DNA of 64,000 nucleotides from Lachnospiraceae bacterium (GCA_017474455.1 JAFVHP010000034.1:1-64000); one strand, 5' to 3'; positions 1 through 11,100 are shown, numbered from the stretch's first letter. Numbers and translations are program-made. The notes: generated from the sequence alone by a model not told the origin.

Positions 1-2
1 CA

Positions 3-2423
3 AAGGAAGTGCCCAAGCTGGCAAAATCGGCTGCTATGGAGCATAAGCAGAATTATATCGGCACGGAGCACCTGCTGATGGGGCTCATCCGGGAACCTGA
101 CGGCGTTGCCTCCAGGATTCTGACGGAAAACCTGGTCACGGAAGCCAGGATCACCGAGATGCTTTCCCAGCTTAATATACAGAGTTCGGACCTTGCACTC
201 ATGGACAAGGACGGATTTTCTCCCAGGTGCCAGAAAGTGCTGAATATCGCTGCCGAGCAGGCAGCGCAGTACAAATCTGTCAAGATCGGCACAGAGCACA
301 TACTGCTGGCCCTGATCTTGGAAGAAGAGAATGTCGGTGTCAAGATCATGCAGTCCCTGGGCATAAACCCTGCGAAGATCTACTTTGAACTCCTTGCGGC
401 CATCGGCGAGGATCCGACCAAGCACAGGGAGGATCTGCAGAGCCAGAGAAGGCAGGAAGGACAGCCTGCAACGTCAATGCTCGACCAGTACAGCAGGGAT
501 CTTACAGCCCTCGCCAGGGCAGGCCAGCTCGATCCTGTCATCGGCAGGGAAGATGAGATCAGCAGAGTCATCCAGATCCTCAGCAGAAGGACGAAGAACA
601 ATCCGTGCCTGATCGGTGAACCCGGCGTCGGCAAGACCGCGATCGTAGAAGGCCTTGCTCAGCGGATCGTATCCGGAGATGTTCCTTTTACGGTAAAGAA
701 TAAAAGGCTCCTTACACTGGATCTGGCCGGTATGGTCGCCGGTTCCAAATACAGGGGCGAGTTTGAGGAGAGGATCAAGACAGTTATCGCGGAAGTGATC
801 CGCGACGGCAATGTGCTTCTGTTCCTGGACGAGATCCATACCGTGATCGGTGCGGGCGGTGCGGAAGGCGCTATAGATGCCTCCAATATACTCAAGCCTT
901 CACTGGCAAGGGGCGAAGTGCAGCTGATCGGTGCGACCACGATCAATGAGTACCATAAGTATATTGAAAAAGACGCCGCACTGGAAAGGCGTTTCCAGCC
1001 GGTCTCAGTTGAAGAACCCGATACGGAAGAAGCGCTCAGGATCCTTGAAGGCATCGTCCATCGTTATGAAGAGCATCATAAAGTCAGGGTGGACAGGGAT
1101 GCGCTCAAGGATGCGGTCGATCTTTCCGCCCGGTACATCAATGACAGGAACCTGCCCGACAAGGCTATCGATGTGATCGATGAAGCCTGTGCGGCTGTCA
1201 GGCTGAAAATGACGGATTCATCGGCATCGGATCCTGCCGCAAAGCTGCAGGGACTGATTCGGGAACAGGATCTGGAACTGGCCAGGACACTTGCTGCCGG
1301 AGACCTGGAAGGGGCGAGAAAGCTCCGCAGGGCACAGGAACGAAATATACGGAAACTGAATGCCCTGAACGAAAAGCAGGATAATGAAGAGGCTTCCCAG
1401 CCGGCGGTCACTGCAGAAGACGTGGCGGCTGTGATCTCCATGTGGACGAAAGTACCGGTCAACCGGCTGACACAGAAGGAAGGGGAGAGACTCCTTCATC
1501 TGGAAGAAGAACTGCATAAGCGGGTGATCGGCCAGGAAGATGCCGTCACGGCTGTTTCCAGGGCCATCCGCAGGGGACGTGTAGGGCTCCAGGATCCAAA
1601 ACGTCCGATCGGTTCGTTCCTCTTCCTCGGGCCGACCGGTGTCGGCAAAACAGAGCTGTCAAAAGCTCTGGCCGAGGTCATGTTCGGGTCGGATAAGGAC
1701 CTGATCAGGGTAGATATGTCAGAGTACATGGAACAGTATGCCGTTTCTAAACTGATCGGCTCGGCGCCCGGTTATGTAGGCTATGATGACGGCGGCCAGC
1801 TGACCGATAAGGTGCGTCAGCATCCGTATTCGGTCGTACTGTTCGATGAGATCGAAAAAGCCCACAGGGATGTTTTCAATATTCTTCTGCAGATCCTCGA
1901 TGATGGGCATATAACCGATTCGAAGGGCAGAAGGATCAATTTCAAGAACACGATCATTATTATGACGTCCAACATAGGCGCCCAGCGGATCATTGCCCCG
2001 AAAACGCTCGGATTTGCGGACAAACCGACCAGGTCGCAGAGCTACGAAACGATGAAGAGCAATGTCATGGAAGAGGTAAATAAGATCTTCAGGCCTGAGT
2101 TTATCAACAGGATAGATGAAGTTCAGGTATTCCATCCCCTGAGTAATGAAGAAATGCTGCAGATCACAACGCTGCTCTGCAACGATCTGATCTCAAGGGC
2201 AAAGAAACAGCTTGGCATCAGACTGAAGATCACGAACTCATTCAAAAAGTACCTTGTCGAAAAGTACGCAGATGAAAAAATGGGGGCAAGACCTCTAAAG
2301 AGGGCGATCCAGACCGTGGCGGAAGACGCACTTTCGGAAAAGATCCTGCAGGAGAACCTGGAGGAAGGAAGCACGGTCACGATCGGTTATTCAGGCAATC
2401 AAGTGACATTCAAAACGAGCTGA
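3..2423 (+). CDS. clpC: ATP-dependent Clp protease ATPase subunit ClpC, 5' end missing
   Basis: Hexameric AAA+ unfoldase that feeds damaged or tagged proteins to ClpP in the cytosol. The reading frame is open to the window edge and the first visible residues ([11 protein letters not shown], then [12 protein letters not shown]) already lie inside the Clp N-domain, so the true start is upstream; the first GTG at 9 is not a start. Counting from that GTG, Walker A of AAA1 (GEPGVGKT) is near residue 203, its Walker B acidic pair near 274-275, a UVR-like helical stretch near 430-450, Walker A of AAA2 (GPTGVGKT) near 541, and the tripeptide LGF near 667, which matches the ClpP-docking loop (VGF in Bacillus ClpC). 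It lies 3 bases before radA, as in the ctsR-mcsA-mcsB-clpC-radA operon of Firmicutes; whether those upstream genes exist here cannot be seen. Confidence 0.96.
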   Translation, partial: KEVPKLAKSAAMEHKQNYIGTEHLLMGLIREPDGVASRILTENLVTEARITEMLSQLNIQSSDLALMDKDGFSPRCQKVLNIAAEQAAQYKSVKIGTEHILLALILEEENVGVKIMQSLGINPAKIYFELLAAIGEDPTKHREDLQSQRRQEGQPATSMLDQYSRDLTALARAGQLDPVIGREDEISRVIQILSRRTKNNPCLIGEPGVGKTAIVEGLAQRIVSGDVPFTVKNKRLLTLDLAGMVAGSKYRGEFEERIKTVIAEVIRDGNVLLFLDEIHTVIGAGGAEGAIDASNILKPSLARGEVQLIGATTINEYHKYIEKDAALERRFQPVSVEEPDTEEALRILEGIVHRYEEHHKVRVDRDALKDAVDLSARYINDRNLPDKAIDVIDEACAAVRLKMTDSSASDPAAKLQGLIREQDLELARTLAAGDLEGARKLRRAQERNIRKLNALNEKQDNEEASQPAVTAEDVAAVISMWTKVPVNRLTQKEGERLLHLEEELHKRVIGQEDAVTAVSRAIRRGRVGLQDPKRPIGSFLFLGPTGVGKTELSKALAEVMFGSDKDLIRVDMSEYMEQYAVSKLIGSAPGYVGYDDGGQLTDKVRQHPYSVVLFDEIEKAHRDVFNILLQILDDGHITDSKGRRINFKNTIIIMTSNIGAQRIIAPKTLGFADKPTRSQSYETMKSNVMEEVNKIFRPEFINRIDEVQVFHPLSNEEMLQITTLLCNDLISRAKKQLGIRLKITNSFKKYLVEKYADEKMGARPLKRAIQTVAEDALSEKILQENLEEGSTVTIGYSGNQVTFKTS

Positions 2424-2426
2424 TAT

Positions 2427-3851
2427 ATGGCAAAGATCAAGAAAAGCACAGCTTTTTTCTGTCAGGAATGCGGATATGAATCCGCGAAATGGACCGGCCA
2501 GTGCCCGGTCTGCAAAGCATGGAATACAATGGTGGAGGAGCCTGTCAGGGCTTCTTCATCTGTTTCCGGAGGAGACGTTCTTGCGGGACTGGATGCTCCT
2601 AAGCCCCTCAGTCTTTCAGAGATACCGGCGGATAATAATACGAGGACTCCGACCGGCTTTGACGAACTGGACAGGGTCATGGGCGGAGGGATCGTTGACG
2701 GCTCCCTCGTGCTGATCGGCGGGGATCCCGGTATCGGCAAATCCACCCTGCTCCTACAGGTGGCTGCTCATGCGGGGAAAGCCGGCAGGAAGGTCCTGTA
2801 TGTCTCCGGGGAGGAATCCATCGCGCAGATCGGCCTGAGGGCAAAAAGACTGTTTGAGAATGATGCCTGTGAAGGCGTAAAGTTTCTCTGTGAAACAGAC
2901 CTGGCGGCGATATCAGCGCTGATACTGGATACACGGCCGCATCTTGTGATCATAGATTCCATCCAGACTATGATGAATGACAGTGTACAGTCAGCGCCGG
3001 GTTCCGTGGCACAGGTCAGGGAGACTACGGGAGTGCTCCTGAAGCTGGCGAAACAGACAGGGATCACATTCTTTATCATCGGCCATGTGACAAAAGAAGG
3101 CGCGGTGGCCGGCCCCAGAGTCCTTGAACATATGGTGGATACAGTGCTGTATTTTGAAGGCGACCGGTATAATTCTTACAGGATTGTACGCGGTGTCAAA
3201 AACAGATTCGGCGCCACCAACGAACTCGGTATCTTTGAAATGAGGAAGGAAGGGCTCGTCGAAGTAAAGAATGCTTCCGAGTTCCTCCTGAGCGGAAGAC
3301 CTGCCGGGGCAAGCGGCTGTGTCGTCACCTGTTCGATGGAAGGTACAAGGCCGCTCCTGATCGAAGTGCAGTCGCTGGTAAGCAAGTCTGCTTTCGGTTT
3401 TGCCAGAAGACAGGCCACCGGAACGGATATCAACCGGATCAATCTCCTGATGGCTGTACTGGAAAAGCATATGAGACTGCCGCTTTCGGAATATGACGCT
3501 TATTTTAATCTGGCCGGAGGCATGACCCAGAAAGAACCGGCGCTCGATCTGGGAATAGTCATGGCAGTGATCTCCGGATTCAGGTCTGTCCCGATACCTG
3601 ACGATACCGTTGTTTTCGGTGAAGTCGGACTGTCCGGGGAGATCCGTTCCGTTACCATGGCGTCCAGCAGGGTCACTGAAGCTGCCAGAATGGGATTCAA
3701 GACCTGTATCCTGCCAAAAAGCTGTGAGGCAGGCGTTAAAAATATCAAGGGGATCCGGATCATCGGTGTTTCGGATATAAATGAAGCGGCGGCTGCTGTG
3801 TTCGGCCGCAAAAACCAGGGAGGATTATCAGATGGAAGAGCGGAAGAATAA
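2427..3851 (+). CDS. radA: DNA repair protein RadA
   Basis: RecA-like ATPase that helps branch migration and processing of recombination intermediates. The 474-residue protein has the full RadA order: an N-terminal four-cysteine zinc finger (CQECG then CPVC, about residues 10-31), Walker A GGDPGIGKST at about 98-107, the RadA-specific KNRFG motif near 255-260, and a C-terminal Lon-protease-like domain. The length is normal for the family. The ATG follows the clpC stop by 3 bases without a strong Shine-Dalgarno, which suggests translational coupling to clpC. The last 20 bases overlap the next gene. Confidence 0.96.
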   Translation: MAKIKKSTAFFCQECGYESAKWTGQCPVCKAWNTMVEEPVRASSSVSGGDVLAGLDAPKPLSLSEIPADNNTRTPTGFDELDRVMGGGIVDGSLVLIGGDPGIGKSTLLLQVAAHAGKAGRKVLYVSGEESIAQIGLRAKRLFENDACEGVKFLCETDLAAISALILDTRPHLVIIDSIQTMMNDSVQSAPGSVAQVRETTGVLLKLAKQTGITFFIIGHVTKEGAVAGPRVLEHMVDTVLYFEGDRYNSYRIVRGVKNRFGATNELGIFEMRKEGLVEVKNASEFLLSGRPAGASGCVVTCSMEGTRPLLIEVQSLVSKSAFGFARRQATGTDINRINLLMAVLEKHMRLPLSEYDAYFNLAGGMTQKEPALDLGIVMAVISGFRSVPIPDDTVVFGEVGLSGEIRSVTMASSRVTEAARMGFKTCILPKSCEAGVKNIKGIRIIGVSDINEAAAAVFGRKNQGGLSDGRAEE

Positions 3852-4308
3852 GCCTGACAGATTTGAATCCGATATCGAAAGAGAACCGGAAAAAGACCAG
3901 GACGACAGATATCCATTCGGATCCAAAGGAAAACTCGGATTCACGGAAAGAAAAAGATGGACCTTCCTTGGCCTGCCTTTTACATTTACCGTATATGAAC
4001 TGTATGACAATGATATCGTGATCAGGAACGGTATCTTCACCGTCCATGAAAACGATTGTTACATGTACAGGGTCAGTGATGTGGAACTGACCAGGAATAT
4101 ATGGCAGAGGTTGTTCGGAATAGGGACGGTGACCTGCTATACTTCTGACGCCACGACCAAGACGATCGTCCTGAAGAACATCAGGAATTCCAGGGAGATC
4201 AAGGATTTTATCTACAGATCGGCAGAAGAATGCAAGATGCGCAGACGTACTGTTAACATGCAGAATATAGGTGCGCTTGACTATATGGATGAAGCAGGAG
4301 ATATGTGA
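3832..4308 (+). CDS. bacterial PH-domain protein (bPH2-like)
   Basis: Protein of 158 residues with one recognisable domain, a bacterial pleckstrin-homology-like fold of the YdbS/bPH2 type: an opening [13 protein letters not shown] strand pair, then [11 protein letters not shown] and the [11 protein letters not shown] and GIGTV segments typical of these domains. The first 40 residues are charged and probably disordered (many K, E, D). No signal peptide or membrane segment is seen, unlike most bPH2 proteins, so it is probably cytosolic or peripheral. The ATG at 3832 is preferred over an in-frame ATG at 3781 because a GGGAGGA site ends 7 bases upstream. It overlaps radA by 20 bases. Molecular role unknown. 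Confidence 0.75.
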   Translation: MEERKNKPDRFESDIEREPEKDQDDRYPFGSKGKLGFTERKRWTFLGLPFTFTVYELYDNDIVIRNGIFTVHENDCYMYRVSDVELTRNIWQRLFGIGTVTCYTSDATTKTIVLKNIRNSREIKDFIYRSAEECKMRRRTVNMQNIGALDYMDEAGDM

Positions 4309-4316
4309 GGCAGATT

Positions 4317-5681
4317 ATGGAATACAGGATCGAACACGACGCCCTCGGCCAGATGCAGGTGCCGGCTGATGCTTACTGGGGAGCCCAGACGCAGCGGAGC
4401 CTGCAGAATTTCCGTATCGGCACTGAAAAAATGCCGGCTGAGATCATCGAAGCTTTCGCTTATCTGAAAAAGGCCGCCGCCATAGCCAATAACCGGCTCG
4501 GGCGTCTGGATGATGAAAAATGCCGCCTGGTCAGTTCAGTCTGCGACGAGATCCTGGAAGGGAAACTGGACGGGGAGTTCCCGCTGGCAGTCTGGCAGAC
4601 AGGGAGCGGTACACAGTCCAATATGAACCTGAACGAAGTGATCGCGAACAGGGGAAACGAGCTGGCAGGGAAGATTTGCCTCCATCCGAACGACACAGTG
4701 AATATGTCCCAGAGTTCGAACGATACTTTTCCGACCGCAATGCATATTGCCGCTGTGCTCCAGGTATCCGGGAAACTTCTGCCGGCACTGGAAGCCATGA
4801 CGAAAAGCCTCCGGAAACTGGAGGAAGATAACCGCGGGATCATCAAAAGCGGCAGGACGCATCTGATGGATGCGGTGCCGATCACCTTTTCCCAGGAGAT
4901 CAGCGGGTGGAGAGGCATGCTGGAAAAGAGTGCGAACTATATCCGGCTGGCACTTGAGCCTGTCAGGGAACTTGCCCTGGGCGGTACTGCTGTCGGAACA
5001 GGCCTTAACGCACCGCGGGGATTCGCCGAAGCGGCCGCAGCTGCCGTTACGGAACTGACCGGAGAAAAATTCGTCAGTGAGGAAAACAAATTCCATGCGC
5101 TTACTTCAAAGGACGCGCTGGTCTTCCTGCACGGTGCGGTCAAAGCACTGGCCGCGGATATGATGAAGATCGCCAACGATGTCAGATGGCTCTCCAGCGG
5201 GCCCAGAGGAGGACTGAAGGAGATCGACATACCCGAAAACGAGCCCGGCAGCTCGATCATGCCCGGAAAAGTCAATCCGACCCAGTGCGAACAGGTCACC
5301 ATGGTGGCCGTACAGGTCATGGGCAACGATGCGGCTGTCGGGATAGCGGCGTCACAGGGCAATTTTGAACTGAACGTCTTTATGCCCGTCATTGCATACA
5401 ACGTACTGCAGTCGGTCAGGCTTATGGCTGACAGCATTGATTCCTTCCGCACCAACTGTGTTGACGGCATCAGAGCCATCAGAGAGAGGATGCAGTATTA
5501 CGTTGAGAATTCGCTGATGCTGGTCACAGCCCTGAATCCTCATATAGGTTATGAAAACGCTGCGAAAGTATCCCTTAAGGCTTACCGGGAGAACCTTTCG
5601 CTGAAGGAGGCCGCCGTCAGCTTGGGCTTTCTGACAGAAGAGGAATTTGACCGGTACGTAAGACCGGAAGAAATGGTATAA
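4317..5681 (+). CDS. fumC: class II fumarate hydratase
   Basis: Converts fumarate and malate reversibly without an iron-sulfur cluster; soluble homotetramer. The product is about 454 residues, normal for FumC, and carries [14 protein letters not shown] at the N-terminus, the substrate-site [14 protein letters not shown] segment and the superfamily signature [13 protein letters not shown]. The start chosen is the ATG at 4317 ([11 protein letters not shown]), which matches the usual FumC N-terminus; an in-frame GTG at 4305 would add four residues and has its own AGGAG site, so it cannot be excluded. It sits 8 bases after the PH-domain gene and is followed by a terminator, so clpC-radA-PH-fumC could be one transcript. 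Confidence 0.95.
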   Translation: MEYRIEHDALGQMQVPADAYWGAQTQRSLQNFRIGTEKMPAEIIEAFAYLKKAAAIANNRLGRLDDEKCRLVSSVCDEILEGKLDGEFPLAVWQTGSGTQSNMNLNEVIANRGNELAGKICLHPNDTVNMSQSSNDTFPTAMHIAAVLQVSGKLLPALEAMTKSLRKLEEDNRGIIKSGRTHLMDAVPITFSQEISGWRGMLEKSANYIRLALEPVRELALGGTAVGTGLNAPRGFAEAAAAAVTELTGEKFVSEENKFHALTSKDALVFLHGAVKALAADMMKIANDVRWLSSGPRGGLKEIDIPENEPGSSIMPGKVNPTQCEQVTMVAVQVMGNDAAVGIAASQGNFELNVFMPVIAYNVLQSVRLMADSIDSFRTNCVDGIRAIRERMQYYVENSLMLVTALNPHIGYENAAKVSLKAYRENLSLKEAAVSLGFLTEEEFDRYVRPEEMV

Positions 5682-5688
5682 ATGGTAC

Positions 5689-5723
5689 AAAAAAAGCGCC
5701 GTATCATCGGATACGGCGTTTTT
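5689..5723. terminator. bidirectional intrinsic terminator between fumC and tRNA-Trp
   Basis: A 9-bp perfect stem (5697-5705 with 5710-5718) closed by a 4-base loop is followed by a run of T on the plus strand and preceded by a run of seven A, so it can end transcription from both directions: fumC on the plus strand and tRNA-Trp on the minus strand. Confidence 0.85.
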
Positions 5724-5728
5724 CTTTA

Positions 5729-5799
5729 CAGGGGAAGAGGGATTCGAACCCCCATGAACGGTTTTGGAGACCGTGATACTGCCATTGTATGATTCCCCT
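5729..5799 (-). tRNA. tRNA-Trp (anticodon CCA)
   Basis: Read on the minus strand it folds as a full cloverleaf of 71 bases: acceptor AGGGGAA pairs perfectly with TTCCCCT, D stem ATAC/GTAT with a short 7-base loop containing GG, anticodon stem ACGGT/ACCGT with loop CTCCAAA (anticodon CCA), a 4-base variable loop, and T stem GGGGG/CCCTC with loop TTCGAAT. The discriminator is G73, as expected for tryptophan. The 3' CCA is not encoded. Confidence 0.95.
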
Positions 5800-5838
5800 A
5801 TCTGTCCGCTGCGGTCACTCGATTTCGCGCGTAAACGC

Positions 5839-5868
5839 ATTATAGCACAGTGCCATTTGAAGTTTCAA
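5839..5868 (-). promoter_or_regulatory. sigma-70-type promoter of tRNA-Trp
   Basis: On the minus strand TTGAAA (5863-5868) and a perfect TATAAT (5839-5844) are 18 bases apart, about 40 bases upstream of the mature tRNA 5' end. Confidence 0.75.
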
Positions 5869-5899
5869 TAGCGAATATGGGTTTTAGTGTTTTTCGATT

Positions 5900-5928
5900 T
5901 TGCATAATCAGTGATTATCCGTTACAAT
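5900..5928 (+). promoter_or_regulatory. promoter of the GNAT gene, giving a nearly leaderless mRNA
   Basis: TTGCAT (5900-5905), a 17-base spacer and TACAAT (5923-5928). A start point about 7 bases beyond the -10 box would fall near 5935, only a few bases before the ATG at 5939, and there is no Shine-Dalgarno between them. Confidence 0.6.
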
Positions 5929-5938
5929 TAGCGCATAA

Positions 5939-6385
5939 ATGGATAATATTGATATAAGACCTGTTTGTCCGGATGACTGCGAGTTGATACTGGACTGGCG
6001 CAATGATCCGGAAAGTCAAAAACAGAGCTATAACAGTTCTGTTATCGATCCTGAGACGCACAGGGCGTGGTTTGAGAGAAAAATGAAAGACCCCGCCTGT
6101 CTTTTTTATGTCCTGACTTATGACGGAACACCGGCCGGGCAGTTCAGAATAGATATACGGAACGGGATCGGGGAGATCAGCTATACTGTCGCACCTCTTT
6201 ACAGAGGGATGGGTATAGGGACTCTTCTTCTTAAATCTGCCGTAAAGACAGGAAAAGGGAAGGTGAACGCGCTCATCGGATTCGTCAGGTCCGGAAACCC
6301 GGCATCAAAAAGATGTTTCGAAAAAGCCGGGTTCACGGAATTCAAGACAGGTGACGACAGCTGCTTTATCATGATGCCTCTCTGA
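5939..6385 (+). CDS. GNAT family N-acetyltransferase
   Basis: Acyl-CoA-dependent acetyltransferase of 148 residues. The N-terminal IDIRPVCPDDCELILDWRND is typical of GNAT enzymes in the RimJ / PseH-like branch, and the acetyl-CoA loop is visible as YRGMGIGTLL around residues 87-96, followed by NPASKRCFEKAGF, the conserved end of the fold. Several relatives act on nucleotide-activated amino sugars, but the substrate here cannot be told. The ATG lies about 10 bases after a good -10 box with no ribosome binding site, so the mRNA may be leaderless. It is followed after 19 bases by a glycoside hydrolase-like gene, perhaps co-transcribed. Confidence 0.85.
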   Translation: MDNIDIRPVCPDDCELILDWRNDPESQKQSYNSSVIDPETHRAWFERKMKDPACLFYVLTYDGTPAGQFRIDIRNGIGEISYTVAPLYRGMGIGTLLLKSAVKTGKGKVNALIGFVRSGNPASKRCFEKAGFTEFKTGDDSCFIMMPL

Positions 6386-6404
6386 TAATACGGACAATCG
6401 GTAA

Positions 6405-7493
6405 ATGATGGATAACGACCGGATCGACCAGGAAGAACTGAATAAGATCGCACAGGCGGCGGACACAGCTGAAAAGATGCTGTCCGGGTATGAAAAGGCC
6501 CCACTTAAGCAGCGGGTCAAAAATGCTGTTTATCCACTTATCGGGAGAACGCCGCTCAGGCATGATATGGTGTTCTGGCCGGCAGGTCTTCTGCTGCTTG
6601 GCCTTATAGAATGCAAAAGGACGCAGGCCGCCGCGGATTATATCCTGAAATGGAAGGAGAAAGGCGCAAAGCTTTCCAAAGTGGACGATGCCCTTACGGG
6701 GTACGCTATATTGCGGCTGATTGAAACAGGGCACGCGGATCTTATGCCATACGCGGAACGGATAGCGGAGTTTATCATGCATGCGCCTGAAGATGAAGCA
6801 GGTTCCATTATTTATGGTTCCGGGGGACGGAATAAATGGATCTATGCGGACGGTGTCGGACAGACTTCACTTTTCCTTATCGAATACGGGAGCATGACCC
6901 GAAATGACAGCTGTATAAAGAAGGGAATGCTCCAGATCCGTAATTTCGTGGAATACGGAATGGATGATGCGTCAGGACTTCCTTATCACGGATACGATAA
7001 AGAAAGCGGGATCTCCATGGGGATCATTGGCTGGGGCAGGGCAGTCGGCTGGCTCTTATTGGGCATGCAGGCGGCTGTTAAATATGCGGCCGGCAACGAT
7101 GCGTACAGCAGCCTGATTTCCGAAATCACTGGCTTTTTATGCACTGTGCTTTCTTTCCAAAGGGAAGACGGGCTCTTTTCCTGGCAGCTGCAGGCAATGA
7201 AAGGCCATGCAGACTCTTCTGGCAGCGCAATGATCATATGGGCGGCCAAAAAGATCACGGATATAATAAAGACCGCTGCAGTATCCGTTCCTGACGGGGA
7301 AGTACTGTCCGCTGTGGAAAATGCAGTGCGGAAAGCTGATCCTGCCTTACTTGGCATGATCAGTAACGGCTATGTTCTGGGGGCTTTGGCGGAATGCATC
7401 GACTTTGCCCAGTACAGGCAGGCTTATGGCTGTTATCCCTGGGGACAGGGCAGTGTCCTGATGGCACTTGGCGGCAGATACACCGGGGAATAA
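6405..7493 (+). CDS. glycoside hydrolase family 88/105-like protein
   Basis: Protein of 362 residues resembling unsaturated glucuronyl / rhamnogalacturonyl hydrolases, which remove the 4,5-unsaturated sugar left by polysaccharide lyases. The family landmarks are an Asp in IYADGVGQT (D149, the position expected for the catalytic acid in GH105) and the WGRAVGW block (W210-R212), with an alpha/alpha-barrel style repeat of helices. There is no signal peptide, so it would act on imported oligosaccharides in the cytosol. It follows the GNAT gene by 19 bases and has no clear Shine-Dalgarno; ATG at 6405 or 6408 may start it. No lyase or sugar transporter lies nearby, so the substrate is open. Confidence 0.75.
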   Translation: MMDNDRIDQEELNKIAQAADTAEKMLSGYEKAPLKQRVKNAVYPLIGRTPLRHDMVFWPAGLLLLGLIECKRTQAAADYILKWKEKGAKLSKVDDALTGYAILRLIETGHADLMPYAERIAEFIMHAPEDEAGSIIYGSGGRNKWIYADGVGQTSLFLIEYGSMTRNDSCIKKGMLQIRNFVEYGMDDASGLPYHGYDKESGISMGIIGWGRAVGWLLLGMQAAVKYAAGNDAYSSLISEITGFLCTVLSFQREDGLFSWQLQAMKGHADSSGSAMIIWAAKKITDIIKTAAVSVPDGEVLSAVENAVRKADPALLGMISNGYVLGALAECIDFAQYRQAYGCYPWGQGSVLMALGGRYTGE

Positions 7494-7540
7494 CTGCCGG
7501 CAGCTGACTTTTTTGCAACATTACTTATGGGGGCATACAG

Positions 7541-8146
7541 GTGGGAGAAAGATCAGAGAATAAAAAGCAGCTGATCCGTGACAAAGCGCGGGAACTGTTT
7601 GTGGAAAGAGGCTTTAAGGATATCACGATGAAAGATATTGTCGAAGCCTGCGGCATCAGCAGGGGAGGACTCTATCTCTATTACGCCAGTACAGCCGAGA
7701 TACTCAAGGATATTCTGAGTATCGATGCTTCCGACACGGATGAAGCGCTTGCGGCTGCGGTCAGGGACAATGCCTCTCCAGCAAAGATCCTGGAAGTCTT
7801 TTTCGAAGAGCAGAAAAAAGAACTGACATCGTCCAAGGAATCCCTGTATATGGCCTCCTATGAACTTGCTTCCAGAAAAGACGATTCAGAGAGGGAGCGT
7901 CTGAAAGACCAGTTCGAAATGGCCGCCAGGGTACTGGAGGAACTGATCACAAGCGGCGTGGACAGTGGTGATTTTTACTGTCCGGATCCGCGCAGCGCAG
8001 CCCGCAATATTATGTATGCCATTGAAGGCATGAAGATAAACTCCGCCGCTTTCGGGCTGAGCGAAAAAGAGATAGACGACGAACTGGCATTTCTGTATAC
8101 CGGTTTGTTTTATCCGGAATTTTATGAAGAAGAATGGGAACAGTGA
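7541..8146 (+). CDS. TetR/AcrR family transcriptional regulator
   Basis: Protein of 201 residues. The N-terminal DNA-binding domain is clear: LIRDKARELFVERGFKDITM is the first helix pair, and ACGISRGGLYLYYAS the recognition helix region typical of TetR. The C-terminal ligand/dimerisation part is not recognisable at the level of ligand. The start is a GTG at 7541 with a GGGGG site about 8 bases upstream. It precedes purL by 26 bases, but purL control by a TetR protein is not an established arrangement; the target is unknown. Confidence 0.88.
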   Translation: MGERSENKKQLIRDKARELFVERGFKDITMKDIVEACGISRGGLYLYYASTAEILKDILSIDASDTDEALAAAVRDNASPAKILEVFFEEQKKELTSSKESLYMASYELASRKDDSERERLKDQFEMAARVLEELITSGVDSGDFYCPDPRSAARNIMYAIEGMKINSAAFGLSEKEIDDELAFLYTGLFYPEFYEEEWEQ

Positions 8147-8172
8147 CCTGATAACCGTATCGGAGGGATCAG

Positions 8173-11100
8173 ATGAGCAATGTAAGACGTATATATGTTG
8201 AGAAAAAGCCGCAGTATGCTGTTGCGGCCGGAGCGCTTAAGGAGGAGATCAGCGATTTCCTCGGCATCGGGGCAGTGACCGGATTAAGGCGGCTTATCCG
8301 TTATGATGTCGAGAATATTTCCGACAGTGTATTCGAAACTGCCTGCAGGAGCGTGTTCTGCGAGCCGCCGGTAGATATTCTTTATACGGAACTGCCGGAA
8401 GAATCGGATACTGTCAGGATATTCAGTGTTGAAGCCCTTCCGGGGCAGTTTGACCAGAGAGCCGACTCGGCAGTGCAGTGTGTACGGTTCTTAAGCGCGG
8501 CGGAAGACCCGGTCATCAAAACAGCGGAAACATATATAATCGAAGGTTCCCTGACGGATGAAGAATTTGACCGGATCCGCAGTTACTGCATAAATCCCGT
8601 CGACTCCCGGGAGAGTACAGGGCCTGTGCCGGAAACGCTGTCGGAAGAATATCCTGAGGCAGAGCCGGTTAAAAGGCTCGACGGCATGACCGGTGAATCG
8701 GATGATGCCCTGAAGGAAAGATATGACGGCATGTCACTGGCTATGACTTTTGCCGATTTTGTCTGCATCAGAGACTATTTCAGAGACACGGAAAAGAGGG
8801 ATCCTTCCCTGACGGAGCTGAAGGTCCTGGATACTTACTGGTCGGATCACTGCAGACATACGACATTTTCGACTGTGCTTACGGACATCTCCTTTGAAGA
8901 AGGCGTATACAGCGAGCCGATGGAAATCACCATGCAGAGCTATCTTGATACCAGGAAAGCTGTTTACGGTGAGAGAGAAAAACCGCTGTGCCTGATGGAC
9001 CTGGCGCTGATGGGTATGAGGAAACTGAAGGCGGACGGTATCCTTACGGACATGGAAGAATCCGAAGAGAACAACGCCTGCACCGTTATCGTACCGGTAG
9101 AAGCGGATTACGGGTCGGGACCTGTGACGGAAGAATGGCTCCTGTTCTTTAAAAACGAAACACATAACCATCCTACCGAGATAGAACCTTTCGGCGGCGC
9201 GGCAACCTGTCTTGGCGGCGCGATCCGTGACCCTCTGTCCGGACGCGGATATGTATACCAGGCAATGCGTGTAACGGGAGCAGCTGATCCGACAGTGCCC
9301 GTGTCGGAGACTCTCTATGGGAAACTTCCCCAGAAAAAGCTTGTCACGGGAGCCGCAAAGGGATATTCCAGCTACGGTAACCAGATCGGCCTTGCAACGG
9401 GCCATGTCAGGGAGATCTATCATCCCGGCTATGCCGCGAAACGTATGGAGATCGGCGCTGTCATGGGTGCGGCACCGCGGAAGAATGTCCGCCGCCTTTC
9501 TCCCGAACCCGGGGACGCCATCATCCTCCTGGGCGGACGGACTGGACGCGACGGCATCGGCGGCGCGACCGGCTCATCAAAAGCCCATACGACTGATTCC
9601 ACACTGACCTGCGGTGCGGAAGTCCAGAAGGGCAACGCGCCTACGGAAAGAAAGCTCCAGAGGCTGTTCAGACGGCCGGAAGTCACGCAGCTTATAAAGA
9701 AATGCAACGATTTCGGCGCCGGCGGCGTCTGTGTCGCGATCGGTGAACTGGCGGACGGGCTCAGTGTCGATCTTGACCTGGTGCCCAGAAAATATGAAGG
9801 CCTGGACGGGACGGAACTGGCCATATCGGAATCACAGGAACGTATGGCAGTAGTGGTAGCCCCGGAAGATGAAAAAGCATTCCTTGATTTTGCGGGACAG
9901 GAAAACCTGGAAGCGACTACCGTTGCCCGGGTAACGGAGGAAAAACGTCTTGTCATGTACTGGAAGAATGACAGGATCGTGGATATTTCCAGGGAATTCC
10001 TTTCCTCGAACGGCGCAAGCCAGTTTGCCCAGGTCGTGGTCAAGTCTCCCGACCCGTCACAGAATATATTCGAACAGTATGCTTCCGGAAAAGTAGGAGA
10101 GATCCTGGAAGCCGGTGCAGACGATGCTTTCGAAAAAGCGCTTCTTTCGTCTGTATCCGACTTGAATACCTGTTCCCAGAAGGGACTTATCGAAATGTTC
10201 GATTCATCCATCGGGGCAGGCACCGTAACTATGCCGTTCGGCGGCAGGTACCAGATGACAGCGGCGCAGGCCATGACTGCCAAGATCCCGGTACTGCATG
10301 GAAAGAGCAGAGATGTCAGCGTTATGGCCTACGGCTTTGATCCTTATATCTCCAGCTGGAGCCCGTACCACGGGGCTATCTACGCAGTCATGCATTCGAT
10401 CGCGAAACTGGTGGCATCGGGTGCGGATCTGTCGAGGCTCCATTTTACATTCCAGGAATACTTCGGAAGAATGACCGGCAAACCGGAGAGATGGGGCCTG
10501 CCGTTTGCAGCCCTCCTGGGTGCATATGATGCGCAGATCGGTTTCGGATATGCCAGCATTGGCGGCAAAGACTCCATGTCGGGATCATTCGAAGACCTGG
10601 ACGTGCCGCCGACCCTGGTCTCATTTGCGGTCACAATGGGAAAATCAGGCAATATCATTACTCCAGAGCTGAAAAAGAAAGGCTCGCAGCTGGTCAGGAT
10701 CTATATCGAAAAAGATGAATATGACATTCCGGTATATGACGATGTGCTCAGTCTGTACAACAAGATCCTCGGACTGATCGGCAGCGGTGAGATACTGTCC
10801 GCGTCCGCGCCGGATTCGGCAGGTGTCCTGCCGGCCGCTGTACAGATGGCGTTCGGCAATCACTTCGGCATACATTTTGATGAACGCGTACGGCTTTCCA
10901 GCCTGTTTGACAACGCGGTCGGCGAGATCCTGGCAGAAATGGGGCCTGATGCCGATAAGATCCTGAAAAATGCCGGAATAGAAGATTTTGACATTATCGG
11001 GACAGTGACTGACGGAAAAGACGGATTCACCCATAAAGGCGGAAAAGTCTCCCTTGAAGACGCTCTGAATGCATGGGAAGCCCCGCTGTCCAGGATATTC

